Shown piece after piece: positions 1 through 8,634 of a DNA stretch of 38,058 nt. The stretch is from the NCBI GenBank assembly GCA_002707985.1, contig PAOI01000041.1, positions 1 to 38,058 of the forward strand, given 5' to 3'. Position 1 is the first letter of the stretch. Each line of letters opens with the position of its first letter. The position numbers and the translations under genes were made by a program. The notes under the pieces are model-generated. The model did no database searches and was not told where the DNA came from. It saw only the letters and a program-made list of their open reading frames with translations. Source of the stretch: Sphingomonas sp. (lineage in GTDB: Bacteria > Pseudomonadota > Alphaproteobacteria > Sphingomonadales > Sphingomonadaceae).

Positions 1-421
1 GCGCAGCCGGCAGGGGAAGAAAGTTTGACGCGGCTGTTGCGGCATAGGCGATCGAGGCGAAGCCGGTCTTCGGCCAGATCAGGCCATTGGAGAGACCGTT
101 TGGAGCGGTCGGGATCGGTCAGACAACGGAGGTGATGGCGGCCTCCCGCACCGAAAAGACGGCGCCACGGCAGGATTCAGCGGCTTCGTATCCCGTCGAC
201 AGGGCATCGCTCCTGCATCTCCGTTCATCGCTACCGCAAAGGCCTCTGCCTTCGGGTCAAGAACGGACGCGCTGGCGGCGCTGTCCCAAGTGCTCTGACG
301 CGGGTCGCTTTCAGGGACGGTTGTCGGTCCGTAGCACGCTGCTCATCCGCAATCTCGGAGGCGAAGGGACGCGGTGCTCGCCACGTTGCTCTGTCCTCCG
401 CAACCACGACGACGACGAATG
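1..421. other. Left-edge stretch with no supportable gene
   Basis: I see no convincing gene here. An open frame on the plus strand (87-431) has no ribosome binding site, recognisable domain or natural composition. On the minus strand about 40 codons are open from position 1 to about 120, but with no start codon in the window, so this could be a gene remnant or chance. Low confidence in any function. Confidence 0.4.
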
Positions 422-865
422 TCAGGCTTGAACAAGATCCCGGCCGGATGGGCCTGGGGTCGTCGCCATTCCAGCGACCCGAACGAAAGCGGTGATCCCG
501 ACCGCGACGGCGCCGATGATCGAGAAGGCGATCTGCCACGCCTCGGACGGCATCAGATGCTTCACGATGCCATGAGTGGCGTGGAAACCCGCGATCGCCG
601 CCGGGGCGACGAAGGCGATCGCCACGACGAGCTTCAGCCACATCGGACGGACGAAGGCGATCAGAAGGTGCCCGATCACGAGCGTCATCGCGGCCGCGAT
701 CGCGCCGACGACGATAGCGCCGGCTATGCCGGCGCCGCTGTCGTGGGCCCATGCGCCGGCGGTCACGCCGACGAAGGCGGGCAGCGCGAAGACCGCCAGG
801 GTGAACAACAGCCAGCAGAGCAGGCCGATGGCGACGAGGGATGCGAGAATGGCGAGGATGATCAT
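422..865 (-). CDS. Small four-helix membrane protein, unknown function
   Basis: A 147-residue, strongly hydrophobic protein. The frame is open further upstream, but the start at 865 is preferred because it begins directly with a hydrophobic helix (MIILAILASLVAIGLL) and has a GGAG about ten bases upstream. I see about four membrane segments: residues 2-37 (one long or two short helices), about 44-70, 75-96 and 108-130. A short Gly/Pro-rich tail follows. No catalytic motif or family is recognised. It lies at the left of the accessory region next to other small unknown genes on both strands, a pattern typical of the backbone of integrative elements. The inner membrane is the likely location; function is unknown. 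Confidence 0.6.
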   Translation of the reverse strand: MIILAILASLVAIGLLCWLLFTLAVFALPAFVGVTAGAWAHDSGAGIAGAIVVGAIAAAMTLVIGHLLIAFVRPMWLKLVVAIAFVAPAAIAGFHATHGIVKHLMPSEAWQIAFSIIGAVAVGITAFVRVAGMATTPGPSGRDLVQA

Positions 866-1002
866 GGCGGTGGTCTCCAATCGTTCAGGTCTGACGATCG
901 CGCCTTCCACCACCACCACGACGCACCGCGACCATAGCCGAAATGCGCGCGCGCCGGGAGCGGAAATCGCTGGCAATCTCCGCCCGGCGTGGGATCGCTC
1001 CG

Positions 1003-1170
1003 TTACGGGGCGAAGGGATCGATCTCATGGATGATCTCCGAGGCCTCGCCGTCATATTCGCTGGCGGGCGTCACCGAGAGGGTGCCGTCGCCGGCCTGGA
1101 AGATGACGATGGCGGCCATCAGGGTGGTGGCGAGGCTGAAGGCGAAGGCGTGAGCGTCGTTGAGGGACAT
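1003..1170 (-). CDS. Small single-pass membrane or exported protein, unknown
   Basis: A 55-residue protein whose start at 1170 is set by an AGGAG seven bases upstream. The longer open frame reaching 1275 lacks such a site. Residues about 8-25 form a hydrophobic segment suited to an uncleaved membrane anchor or signal sequence. The remainder is acidic and polar (several Asp/Glu) and ends in DPFAP, so the tail probably faces the periplasm. No family is recognised. The ribosome binding site can be folded into a hairpin with upstream sequence (1177-1190), which may limit translation. The good ribosome binding site and sensible topology support a real gene. Confidence 0.5.
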   Translation of the reverse strand: MSLNDAHAFAFSLATTLMAAIVIFQAGDGTLSVTPASEYDGEASEIIHEIDPFAP

Positions 1171-1176
1171 TGCTGG

Positions 1177-1207
1177 GCTCCTGCTGGAGCGGGGGACCAT
1201 CCCCCGC
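1177..1207 (-). promoter_or_regulatory. Overlapping hairpins covering the ribosome binding site of the 55-residue protein gene
   Basis: Two perfect inverted repeats lie immediately upstream of the start at 1170. GCTCC (1177-1181) pairs with GGAGC (1186-1190) around a four-base loop, and this stem contains the gene's AGGAG. GCGGGGGA (1189-1196) pairs with TCCCCCGC (1200-1207) around three bases. The stems share two bases (1189-1190), so they compete at their junction. The arrangement could control access to the ribosome. That role is inferred; the repeats are seen directly. Confidence 0.45.
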
Positions 1208-1482
1208 CGACAGGCGCCCGAAGTGTTCGGCCGTGGACTGCAATCACCGCGCAGGCGCAGCCGCAGCGGCGGCATGCTCGCATAGCCGACCCTTTATGGG
1301 TTGATGGCGACAAGTCCGCGGCTGGACCAAGGATCAGCGCTGATAGGCGGAGGTGGTTCTCGCATCAGGAGACCAGCGTCCTTGGTCACGATGCTTGCTC
1401 CGTCGCATTCTCACCATGTCCTGCTAGGCCGGGACTTCGGCTATGTTGCCGGCCAGAGGTTTGGAGTCGTGAAGGACCGAAG

Positions 1483-1692
1483 ATGGCGGAATTCACCGGC
1501 AGGGACTTGCATCTCGTGAAGAAAGCGCTCGCGATCGCCGTGCTGGCCATCGAACGTCAGCCGGGTCCGTTTCAGTCTTCCTCCGACCAGTCGGACATGA
1601 AAGCGTTGCTCGATGCGCTGATTGAGAACGATACAGAGCTTGCCCACTATGCGCGCTCGGCCCGGATCGCCGTAACGGGCGAGCCGGACTGA
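1483..1692 (+). CDS. Small cytoplasmic hypothetical protein
   Basis: A 69-residue protein starting MAEFTGRDLHLVKKAL. The frame is open upstream, but the start at 1483 has an AAGGA about seven bases before it, and the reading before it looks non-coding. The sequence is amphipathic and helical, with an N-terminal LVKKALAIAVLAIE stretch and a later acidic helix (LLDALIENDTEL). There is no membrane segment or known catalytic motif. Its composition resembles small conserved hypothetical proteins carried by alphaproteobacterial plasmids and integrative elements, although I do not recognise a named family. It converges on the DUF2493 gene, with 74 bases between the two stop codons. Confidence 0.6.
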   Translation: MAEFTGRDLHLVKKALAIAVLAIERQPGPFQSSSDQSDMKALLDALIENDTELAHYARSARIAVTGEPD

Positions 1693-1758
1693 AAGGCGAT
1701 TCTGCGGAAATACGCCGATGCGCCTTTGCGTGAACATGGGCGTGCGCAGGAAGGTGAA

Positions 1759-1778
1759 GGCGGCGCTCACGCGCCGCC
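1759..1778 (-). terminator. GC-rich hairpin across the end of the DUF2493 gene
   Basis: GGCGGCGC (1759-1766) and GCGCCGCC (1771-1778) form a perfect eight-base-pair stem around TCAC, which includes the stop codon of the minus-strand gene. There is no T-run after it, so it is at best a weak or Rho-assisted terminator, or an mRNA-stabilising stem. Confidence 0.3.
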
Positions 1779-2690
1779 GTGCTTCCAGACCGGGATGCCG
1801 AGCTTCCTGGCCTTGTCGGCAAGGTTGTCGTCAATGCCGGTGCCGGGGAAATGCATCACACCCTTGGGGACGATCTCCAGCATCTGGTCGTTCCGCTTGA
1901 ACGGCGCCGCGCGACCGTGCTTGGTCCAGTCGGGGGCAAAGCCGATCTGAGGCACGTTGCGGTTCGTCGCCCACAGGGAGGCGATCTTCGGTGCGCCCTT
2001 GGGCGACTTGCCGTGGACCAGCACCATGTCGGGGTGCTTGTGATGCACCTGATCGAGCTTGGCCCAGATCAGGCGGTGATCGTTGAAGTCCAGCCCGCCG
2101 GTGACGACGATCTTCGGTCCGGGGGGCAGAAGCACCTCCTGCTCGGCGCGCTTCTTCGCCATCAGGAAATCGCGGCTGTCGATCATCGCCGAGGTGAGAT
2201 TGCGATGGTTGACCTTCGACCCGCTGCGCGGGAGCCAGACTTTGCCGATCTGGCGTTCATAGTGTTCGGCGGCCTGGTCGCGCATCAACTCGAAGGCGTT
2301 CTGGCGTTCGATCAGGGTCTTGCCCTCGGCGATCAGGCGTTCGAGCTCGACCGACTTGACCTCGCTGCCGTCCTGTTCGCGCTGCCCGCGCTTCTGGGCC
2401 TGCTCATTGTCGTCCAGCTCGCGTCCGATCCGTTCGGTCGCCCGTTGGAAGAGATTGACCGTCGACCAGAGGAGGTCGTCGAGGTCGGGTTCGAGGCGTG
2501 TATCTTCCAGTGTCCCGATCAGGGCGTCGAAGATGTCGGCAACGGCGCCCGCCACTGCGTTGCCATCGGGCAGAAGCCGCTGATCCGGTTCGTCGGCGAA
2601 AGGCCGGTAGCCGTGGAGCTGAAGTTCGTTGAGGACATGGTCGGTGGGTGAGGATTCGTGATGAGGTTCGAAGTCGTCGTGCGTGTCCAT
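1767..2690 (-). CDS. DUF2493 (SLOG-fold) domain protein
   Basis: A 307-residue protein. The start at 2690 is chosen because GGAG sits about seven bases upstream and the protein then begins with an acidic MDTHDDFEPH stretch; the frame is open further upstream to 2975. Residues about 110-185 are a charged helical linker. Residues 191-290 match the DUF2493/YspA family, a branch of the SLOG nucleotide-binding Rossmann fold: KIVVTGGLDFND (193-204), LVHGKSPKGAPKIASLWA (224-241) and the FAPDWTKHGRAAPFKRN signature (251-267). Such domains are thought to bind or process nucleotide-derived ligands. The family is common on plasmids and integrative elements beside Toprim and strawberry-notch proteins, as here. 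It lies 297 bases downstream of the Toprim gene on the same strand, so it may share its transcript. The ligand is unknown. Confidence 0.85.
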   Translation of the reverse strand: MDTHDDFEPHHESSPTDHVLNELQLHGYRPFADEPDQRLLPDGNAVAGAVADIFDALIGTLEDTRLEPDLDDLLWSTVNLFQRATERIGRELDDNEQAQKRGQREQDGSEVKSVELERLIAEGKTLIERQNAFELMRDQAAEHYERQIGKVWLPRSGSKVNHRNLTSAMIDSRDFLMAKKRAEQEVLLPPGPKIVVTGGLDFNDHRLIWAKLDQVHHKHPDMVLVHGKSPKGAPKIASLWATNRNVPQIGFAPDWTKHGRAAPFKRNDQMLEIVPKGVMHFPGTGIDDNLADKARKLGIPVWKHGGA

Positions 2691-2987
2691 GGGATGCTCC
2701 GTCGATAGGACCGCGACCGTCGCGGCCTTCATGGCGACGAAGCCCACGGGCCGGACGGCCGGGCACCCGGAGCGCAAGCGCAGGGCTCGATGGCTAAGGC
2801 CGGCTATTTTGCCTCGCGATGGAAAGCGGCCTTCAGGCCGCGCCGGAAAATAGTCGGCCGCCGCCATTGCCCGGTTGGCCGGCTTGTGGGCCGATCGCCC
2901 TCTCGAAGGCCGAGGCGCGGTCCTTTCAAACGGAACGATGCATCCGGACGCGGCACGTCGACAGCGCGCCGCCATCCTTCCTGCCGG

Positions 2988-4025
2988 CTATGCCGCAAGC
3001 GCCATAAAGCGTGCGACGTCCTGCGGGCCGATCTGCACCCGTGTCTGGCTGCGGAGGGTGTCGCGCCCGAAAGCGCGTAGATCCTCGTTGAAGTCGCCGA
3101 GCTGGGGCGAGATCACGATCGCCTCGATCCCGGCCGCGTTCGCCCGTGCGACGAGACTGTCGCGCGCGCCGTCGCCCGCCGGATCGTTGTCGCGAAGGAT
3201 GTAGAGCCGCCGCAATGTGTCCGGGAACAGGATGGCGGCGAGATGGGCTGCCGAGAGCGCCGCCATCATTGGCATTTCGGGCAAGACCTGTCGGATTGAT
3301 AGTACGGTCTCGATGCCTTCGCCGGCCGCCATCACTTCGCTGCCATGGCCGAAACGGACCGCATTGCCGAGAAGATCGCCCATCGCCCGCCTCGGCGTGT
3401 CGAGAGGCGCCTTGTCCTTGCGTCGGGGATCGAGCCATGTGCGATGCGCCCCGGTGATCCGGTCGCGCAGGTCGGTCACGGCCGCGATCATCGCGGGCCA
3501 GGTCTCGGTCGGGGAATGCTCGTCGGGCCGGTAGTAGCAACGCGGGTGGAAATGCAGGCTTCCGGTTCCGCGTAAATCCGTAATGCCGCGTTCGCGCAGA
3601 TACGATTGCACGAGTGTGCCGGTGATCATCTGCGACATGGCGACCAGGCGACGGGCGGCCTCCGGTGAGCCTTGCGGCGCCGGGCTCTGTCGCTGGTGCT
3701 CGCGGGCCTCCGGCTCGGGCGGTGGCATGCTGAGGAAGGTCCGCGCCTCGCCGGCGACGTCCTTGAAGTCGACTAGGCCGCAGCTTTCGCGGATGACGTC
3801 TAGGAGATCACCATGCTCGCCCGTGGCGGCGTCGGTCCACTTCCCCGCGGGGCCTTTGGGCGAATCCTTGAGCCGGACATACATGGAGCGGCCCGGTGTG
3901 TTGCGCACATCGCCGACCAGCCAGTAGCGGCCCTCGCGCCGCCCGCTCGACAGATAGTGGCGGCACACGGCCTCGGCCTGACGGCCGAGACGGTGCGCGA
4001 GATCGGAAGCGTCCTGACGGGGCAT
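2988..4025 (-). CDS. Toprim/DUF7146-type protein
   Basis: A 345-residue protein. Its start codon at 4025 overlaps the stop codon of the upstream helicase gene by one base (TGATG), with GGGAGG just before it inside that gene, so translation is coupled. The N-terminal third (about 20-100) resembles the DUF7146 region found in plasmid primase-like proteins. The Toprim part follows, with the acidic GEGIET (235-240) and the DNDPAG motif (279-284), which are the expected metal-binding residues. No CHC2 zinc finger or RNA-polymerase-like primase core is evident, so it is probably not a complete primase. It may act in primer-like or nuclease chemistry during element DNA processing. The precise reaction is unknown; the fold assignment is firm. 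Confidence 0.85.
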   Translation of the reverse strand: MPRQDASDLAHRLGRQAEAVCRHYLSSGRREGRYWLVGDVRNTPGRSMYVRLKDSPKGPAGKWTDAATGEHGDLLDVIRESCGLVDFKDVAGEARTFLSMPPPEPEAREHQRQSPAPQGSPEAARRLVAMSQMITGTLVQSYLRERGITDLRGTGSLHFHPRCYYRPDEHSPTETWPAMIAAVTDLRDRITGAHRTWLDPRRKDKAPLDTPRRAMGDLLGNAVRFGHGSEVMAAGEGIETVLSIRQVLPEMPMMAALSAAHLAAILFPDTLRRLYILRDNDPAGDGARDSLVARANAAGIEAIVISPQLGDFNEDLRAFGRDTLRSQTRVQIGPQDVARFMALAA

Positions 4026-7000
4026 CACGCGGCCTCCCGATCGGAGATGCGGGCCACCGGATAGGTGTCGAGCAGCTTGGCCAGCACCGCAGGGCCGCTG
4101 GCGTCGACTGGAACGAAGAAGCGCAGCTTCCACGAGATAATCTCGCTGAAGAGGCCATAGGCACGCAGCCGGTCCCGCATCGCTTCGGTGAAGCCGGTCA
4201 GCTCGAGGCGATGGGCGCTCATGACGCGAGACCGGCGAAGCTGAAGCCCTTCGATCAGATCGATCGTCGTCTTGCCGTCCATGAGCGCGGTGAAAGCCTG
4301 CTCCGGTGCCAGCGACGCGGCCCCCGTCGTCGTGGCGTTCGCCGCCCAGGCGGGCGAGACGCGGCGCCCGATAATGCGCTCACCGGCATCCGTCTGGAGC
4401 CGATAGACGCGCGTCGACTCGTTCGGCAGCCGCTTCCAGATCGGCAACAGCAGGCCGGCGACGACATGGATGGTGCTGTCCGAGAATTCCGGCACGTCGT
4501 TCAGCTCCGCCGACCATGCGGCGGCGAAGGCGGTCCGGTCAGTCTCTTCCCAGTGGGTCTCGCCCATCATGCGCAGCGGGGCATAGTGCTGCTCCATCGG
4601 ACGGATGAGGCAGATGCGGCGCTCGATCTCGCCATCGTCGAGCATGATCGACGGGGCGGGAACCTGCACGGCGGCGCGGCCGGAGCGACCGTTGACCAGC
4701 AGCCGTGCGCGTGGATCGGAGAGATGGTCGAGCGCGTCGGCGAGAGCGGTCGGCCGATTGCGTTCGCGCCGGGTGATGGTGAGCAGCCGGGTCTCGGCGC
4801 CGGTGCCCGGATGGGTATGGATGACCTGGCTATCGGTGACGGCGAAGCTCTCGGCCTGAAGCGTCTCCAGGCCCACGTCATAGACGCCGCTGCGGATCGC
4901 GCCTTCGACCTTTGCCGTCAGGAGCTGCTCGAACGCCGCGAAGAGAATGCCCTGAAGCTCGATGGTGAGCGCCAGGAGGCGGTTGAGGAAGGTCGTGATG
5001 GGCGGCAGATCGTCCTTGATGCCGTTGTCGTCCGTCAGCTTGAGGCCGGTGGCGGATTCGAAGCGATCGAGCGTGCAACCCCCGACCTTATTGCGGATGA
5101 GCAGCAGGTAGAGCTGGCTCAGCGCATCGCGGGCGTATGGACTTTCCAGATTGTCCTCGGGCCGGAACAGGCCCTGGCCTCCGGTCTGGCGCTGCCCGCG
5201 CGTGATGGCGCCGAGCGTGTCGAGACGGCGCGCGATCGTCGAGAGGAAGCGCTTTTCCGCCTTCACATCGGTGGCGATCGGCCGGAACAGCGGCGGCTGC
5301 GCCTGATTGGTGCGATTGGTGCGGCCAAGACCCTGGATCGCGGCATCGGCCTTCCAGCCCGGCTCCAGCAGATAGTGGATGCGTAGACGCTGATTTCGGG
5401 CAGCGAGATCGGCGTGATAGCTGCGTCCCGTGCCGCCGGCGTCGGAGAAGACGAGGATGCGCTTCTGGTCGTCCATGAAGGCGGCTGCTTCGGCGAGATT
5501 GGCCGACGCCGCCCGGTTCTCGACGGCAAGGCGCTCGCCCTTGCGCACCATGCGGCGCGACCGGCCGGTCACCTCGGCGACGATATCGGTGCCGAAGCGC
5601 TGGACGATCTGATCGAGGGCGCCGGGAACCGGCTCAAGCGATGCCAGTCGCTCGATCAGCTCGTCGCGGCGGGCGACGGCTTCCCGGCTTTCGACGGGCT
5701 GGCCATCCCGGAATACCGGCCGCGAGGAGAGATTGCCCTCGCTGTCGGAGAACGGCTCGTAGAGTTGCACAGGGAACGAGTGCTGGAGATACCCCAAGAC
5801 GTACTCACGAGGCGTAATGTCCGCCCTGACGTCGTTCCATTCCTCCGTCGGGATTTCGGCCAGTCGCCGCTCCATCAGGGCTTCGCCGGTCGAGACGATC
5901 TGGATGACGGCGCTGTGCCCGTCGGCGAGGTCCTGCTCGATCGAGCGGATCAGCGTCGGGGTCTTCATGCTGGTCAGCAGATGGCCGAAGAAACGCTGTT
6001 TGGCGCTCTCGAAGGCCGAGCGCGCGGCCGACTTCGCCCGACGGTTCAGCGTGCCGCTGTCGCCGGTGATGTTGGCGGCCTGCATCGCCGCATCGAGATG
6101 ATTGTGGATGATGGCGAAGGCGCCGGCATAGGCGTCGTAGATGCGGGTCTGCTCGGTCGTGAGTTGGTGCTCGACCAGTTCGTATTCGACGCCGTCATAG
6201 GAGAGCGACCGGGCCGTGTAGAGGCCGAGCGCGCGCAGGTCGCGGGCGAGCACTTCCATGGCCGCGACGCCGCCATTGTCGACGGCTTCGACAAACTCGG
6301 CGCGATTGACGAAGGGGAAATCCTCGCCGCCCCACAGGCCGAGCCGCTGGGCATAGGCGAGATTGTGGACGGTGGTCGCGCCGGTCGCCGAGACGTAGAC
6401 GACACGGGCGTTCGGCAGCGCGTGCTGGAGCCTGAGCCCCGCACGACCCTGCTGCGAGGGGGCAACATCGCCCCGTTCTCCCTTGCCGCCGCCGGCGTTC
6501 TGCATCGCGTGGCTTTCGTCGAAAATGATCACTCCGTCGAAATCGGAGCCCAACCACTCGACGATTTGCTTGACGCGCGAAAGCTTCTCCCCACGGTCGT
6601 CGGACCGTAGCGTAGCGTAGGTGGTGAATAGGACGCCTTCGCTGAGCCGGATCGGCGTCCCTTGCGGAAAGCGCGACAGCGGGGTTACCAGAAGGCGCTC
6701 CATGCCGAGGGCCGACCAGTCACGCTGCGCGTCTTCGAGCAGCTTGTCCGACTTGGAGATCCAGACGGCCTTGCGCCGACCCTGGAGCCAGTTGTCGAGG
6801 ATGATGCCGGCGGACTGGCGGCCCTTGCCGGCGCCGGTGCCGTCGCCAAGCATGAAGCCGCGGCGAAAGCGGACGGCGTTCGGTGCGTCGTCGGGCGCAG
6901 CACTGACAAGATCGCCGATCTCGTCCACCGTCCAGGCGCCGGCGAGATAGTCGCCATGGGCCTCGCCAGCATAGATCAGCGTCTCGAGCTGGGCGTCGGA

Positions 7001-8347
7001 GAGGACGCCGTCGGCGACGATGGGGTGGGGAAGCATTGGGCGATAGCTCGGCTTGGGAGGCGCGACCGAGGCCATGGAGGCCGATTGCACGAGCTTGGTG
7101 GGATGCGGCTGACCGTCCGGGATGCGGATCGACTGGAGCGCATAGGGCTCGTAGATCGAGTCCGAGAGACGGCCTCCTTCGGGCGGCATCCAGTCCACCG
7201 TCTCATAGTCGAGCGGGACGCCTTCAATTTCCGCCATTCGCCGGGCGGGCGTGGCGGCCGCAGCTCCGGCGATATAGCCGCGAACGGTGCGCGGCGCGGC
7301 GTCGGGCGCGGTCTTCGGGAGCGCGACGGCCATGCGCGGCGGGACGTCCCGCTCGATCCAGGCAAGCAGCGTCGCCACGTCAGGCGCGATGCCGGCGGAG
7401 GGAGGGAAGCGCGCAGCGTCCTCGGCGAGCGCCTTGTCGATGACGGTCAGGCGCGTTTCGATGGTCGTGCCGTGCTTAGCATAGACCGAGCCTGCGATCG
7501 CCGCGGTGAACACGACGCGGCCGCGCTCCTGCAGCCGGACGAAGCTGTCCCGCCAAGCGGGCAGCTCGGGCGAGAAATTCGCGCCGGTGATCGCCACCAG
7601 GCGGCCGCCCGGCGCCAGCCGTGCCAGCGCCGAGGCGATGTGGCGATAAGCGGCGTTGGCGACGCGTCCGGAGACGTTCGCCATTGCCGAGAATGGCGGG
7701 TTCATGATGACGACGCTGGGAATGGCGCCGCGATCGAGATGATCGTCGATCTGGGCGGCGTCGAAGCGCGTGACGGCAATGGCCGGAAAGAGAGAGGCGA
7801 GCAGATCAGCGCGGGTCTCGGCCAGCTCGTTCAGGATGAGGTCGGACGCGGCGATCTCTGCGAGAACCGCGAGCAGGCCCGTGCCGGCCGAGGGCTCAAG
7901 GACCCGGTCGGCCGGTGTGAGCGATGCGGCGGTCAAGGCCGCCAGACCGAGCGGCGTCGGCGTCGAGAACTGCTGAAGAGCTTGGGCTTCCTCGGACCGG
8001 CGCGTGTGGGCCGGCAGCAGGGCGACGACCTTGGTGAGTGCGGAAAGGCGTGAAGCTGGCGATGCGGCTTTGCGGAAAAGCGCCTTTCCGTATTTTCGCA
8101 AGAACAGGACAGTCGCGACCTCGCAGGCGTCATAGGCCGTCTTCCAGTCCCAGGCACCGGACGCGTCAGATGCGCCGAAGGTTGCCTCCATGGCGACGCG
8201 CAGAGTTGCGGTATCGATTTGTCGGCCCTTTTCAAGATGAGGGAGGAGATGCTCGGCGGCGGTCAGCACGGCGGAGGCCGCAGGGATCGCGGGCGCGAGC
8301 GGAAGCGAGACTGCCGGGACGGCAGCCGGAAGCGGAGTGCGGGGCAT
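4025..8347 (-). CDS. Methyltransferase-strawberry notch helicase fusion (DarB-like)
   Basis: A 1440-residue protein; the start at 8347 (MPRTPLPAAV) has a GAGG upstream. Residues about 120-310 form an S-adenosylmethionine-dependent methyltransferase with EPSAGTG (151-157) and NPPF (216-219), the motif of N6-adenine enzymes. After a linker comes a strawberry-notch type superfamily 2 ATPase: Walker A GDGTGAGKGR (501-510), Walker B DESH (610-613) and SATG (653-656). The second helicase lobe has LVFSDAGGTGRS (965-976) and arginine-finger motif GLGRTNRTNQ (1006-1015). The C-terminal 350 residues are unassigned. The domain order recalls the DarB antirestriction protein of phage P1, so protection of transferred DNA is a reasonable inference. 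It heads an operon with the coupled Toprim gene and has the leader shared with the ParB and DUF932 genes. Confidence 0.85.
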   Translation of the reverse strand: MPRTPLPAAVPAVSLPLAPAIPAASAVLTAAEHLLPHLEKGRQIDTATLRVAMEATFGASDASGAWDWKTAYDACEVATVLFLRKYGKALFRKAASPASRLSALTKVVALLPAHTRRSEEAQALQQFSTPTPLGLAALTAASLTPADRVLEPSAGTGLLAVLAEIAASDLILNELAETRADLLASLFPAIAVTRFDAAQIDDHLDRGAIPSVVIMNPPFSAMANVSGRVANAAYRHIASALARLAPGGRLVAITGANFSPELPAWRDSFVRLQERGRVVFTAAIAGSVYAKHGTTIETRLTVIDKALAEDAARFPPSAGIAPDVATLLAWIERDVPPRMAVALPKTAPDAAPRTVRGYIAGAAAATPARRMAEIEGVPLDYETVDWMPPEGGRLSDSIYEPYALQSIRIPDGQPHPTKLVQSASMASVAPPKPSYRPMLPHPIVADGVLSDAQLETLIYAGEAHGDYLAGAWTVDEIGDLVSAAPDDAPNAVRFRRGFMLGDGTGAGKGRQSAGIILDNWLQGRRKAVWISKSDKLLEDAQRDWSALGMERLLVTPLSRFPQGTPIRLSEGVLFTTYATLRSDDRGEKLSRVKQIVEWLGSDFDGVIIFDESHAMQNAGGGKGERGDVAPSQQGRAGLRLQHALPNARVVYVSATGATTVHNLAYAQRLGLWGGEDFPFVNRAEFVEAVDNGGVAAMEVLARDLRALGLYTARSLSYDGVEYELVEHQLTTEQTRIYDAYAGAFAIIHNHLDAAMQAANITGDSGTLNRRAKSAARSAFESAKQRFFGHLLTSMKTPTLIRSIEQDLADGHSAVIQIVSTGEALMERRLAEIPTEEWNDVRADITPREYVLGYLQHSFPVQLYEPFSDSEGNLSSRPVFRDGQPVESREAVARRDELIERLASLEPVPGALDQIVQRFGTDIVAEVTGRSRRMVRKGERLAVENRAASANLAEAAAFMDDQKRILVFSDAGGTGRSYHADLAARNQRLRIHYLLEPGWKADAAIQGLGRTNRTNQAQPPLFRPIATDVKAEKRFLSTIARRLDTLGAITRGQRQTGGQGLFRPEDNLESPYARDALSQLYLLLIRNKVGGCTLDRFESATGLKLTDDNGIKDDLPPITTFLNRLLALTIELQGILFAAFEQLLTAKVEGAIRSGVYDVGLETLQAESFAVTDSQVIHTHPGTGAETRLLTITRRERNRPTALADALDHLSDPRARLLVNGRSGRAAVQVPAPSIMLDDGEIERRICLIRPMEQHYAPLRMMGETHWEETDRTAFAAAWSAELNDVPEFSDSTIHVVAGLLLPIWKRLPNESTRVYRLQTDAGERIIGRRVSPAWAANATTTGAASLAPEQAFTALMDGKTTIDLIEGLQLRRSRVMSAHRLELTGFTEAMRDRLRAYGLFSEIISWKLRFFVPVDASGPAVLAKLLDTYPVARISDREAA

Positions 8348-8445
8348 AATAGAGACCTCGGAGAGCGTAGACAGGACGAGCCGCCCCGGCGCTCTCTCTC
8401 GACCGGACGGGCTCAAACCCGTCCCGGCCTTGCTCTCACTCTGTC
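8348..8445 (-). promoter_or_regulatory. Structured GAGAG-type leader of the helicase gene
   Basis: The 5' leader contains, in transcription order, AGAGTGAGAG (8433-8442 region), a perfect hairpin of GACGGG with CCCGTC (8406-8423) and a CGAGAGAGAGC tract (8391-8401). These elements recur before the ParB gene (11634) and the DUF932 gene (13000). The repeat of an arrangement, not only of short words, argues for a shared regulatory RNA or operator. Confidence 0.5.
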
Positions 8446-8520
8446 GCGGACCAGGCCGGCTCATCGCGGCGCCTCAGATCACCGGAGTTCACCGTGCCGC
8501 GTACGAAGGAGGCGGGCGAG

Positions 8521-8634
8521 ATGAAGGGAAGGGTGATCGGCATCGTGGCGGCGGGTTGCCTAGTGGTCGGGTCCGGCACAGGATTCGTCCTCCGGCCTTT
8601 GATTGCGCCGGTGTCCGTTCGCCCGCTGTCGTAG
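8521..8634 (+). CDS. Candidate 37-residue membrane or exported peptide
   Basis: A short open frame with an almost ideal ribosome binding site, AAGGAGG at 8506-8512, eight bases before the ATG. The product begins MKGRVIGIVAAGCLVVGSG: two basic residues followed by a hydrophobic run of about 15 residues, as in a signal peptide or single membrane anchor, and ends with a short basic/hydrophobic tail. A Cys at residue 13 lies in a weak lipobox-like context (VAAGC). It is divergent from the helicase gene. No homologue is recognised. It could instead be the remnant of a longer secreted protein. The strong ribosome binding site is the main support. Confidence 0.4.
   Translation: MKGRVIGIVAAGCLVVGSGTGFVLRPLIAPVSVRPLS

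Noticed and set aside
87-431. Plus-strand open frame near the left edge
   Set aside because: No ribosome binding site, no domain, Arg/Ser-rich composition typical of a chance GC-rich frame.
3896-6610. Long plus-strand open frames opposite the helicase gene
   Set aside because: They are mirror frames of a GC-rich gene. They lack ribosome binding sites and domains, while the minus-strand protein has clear motifs throughout.
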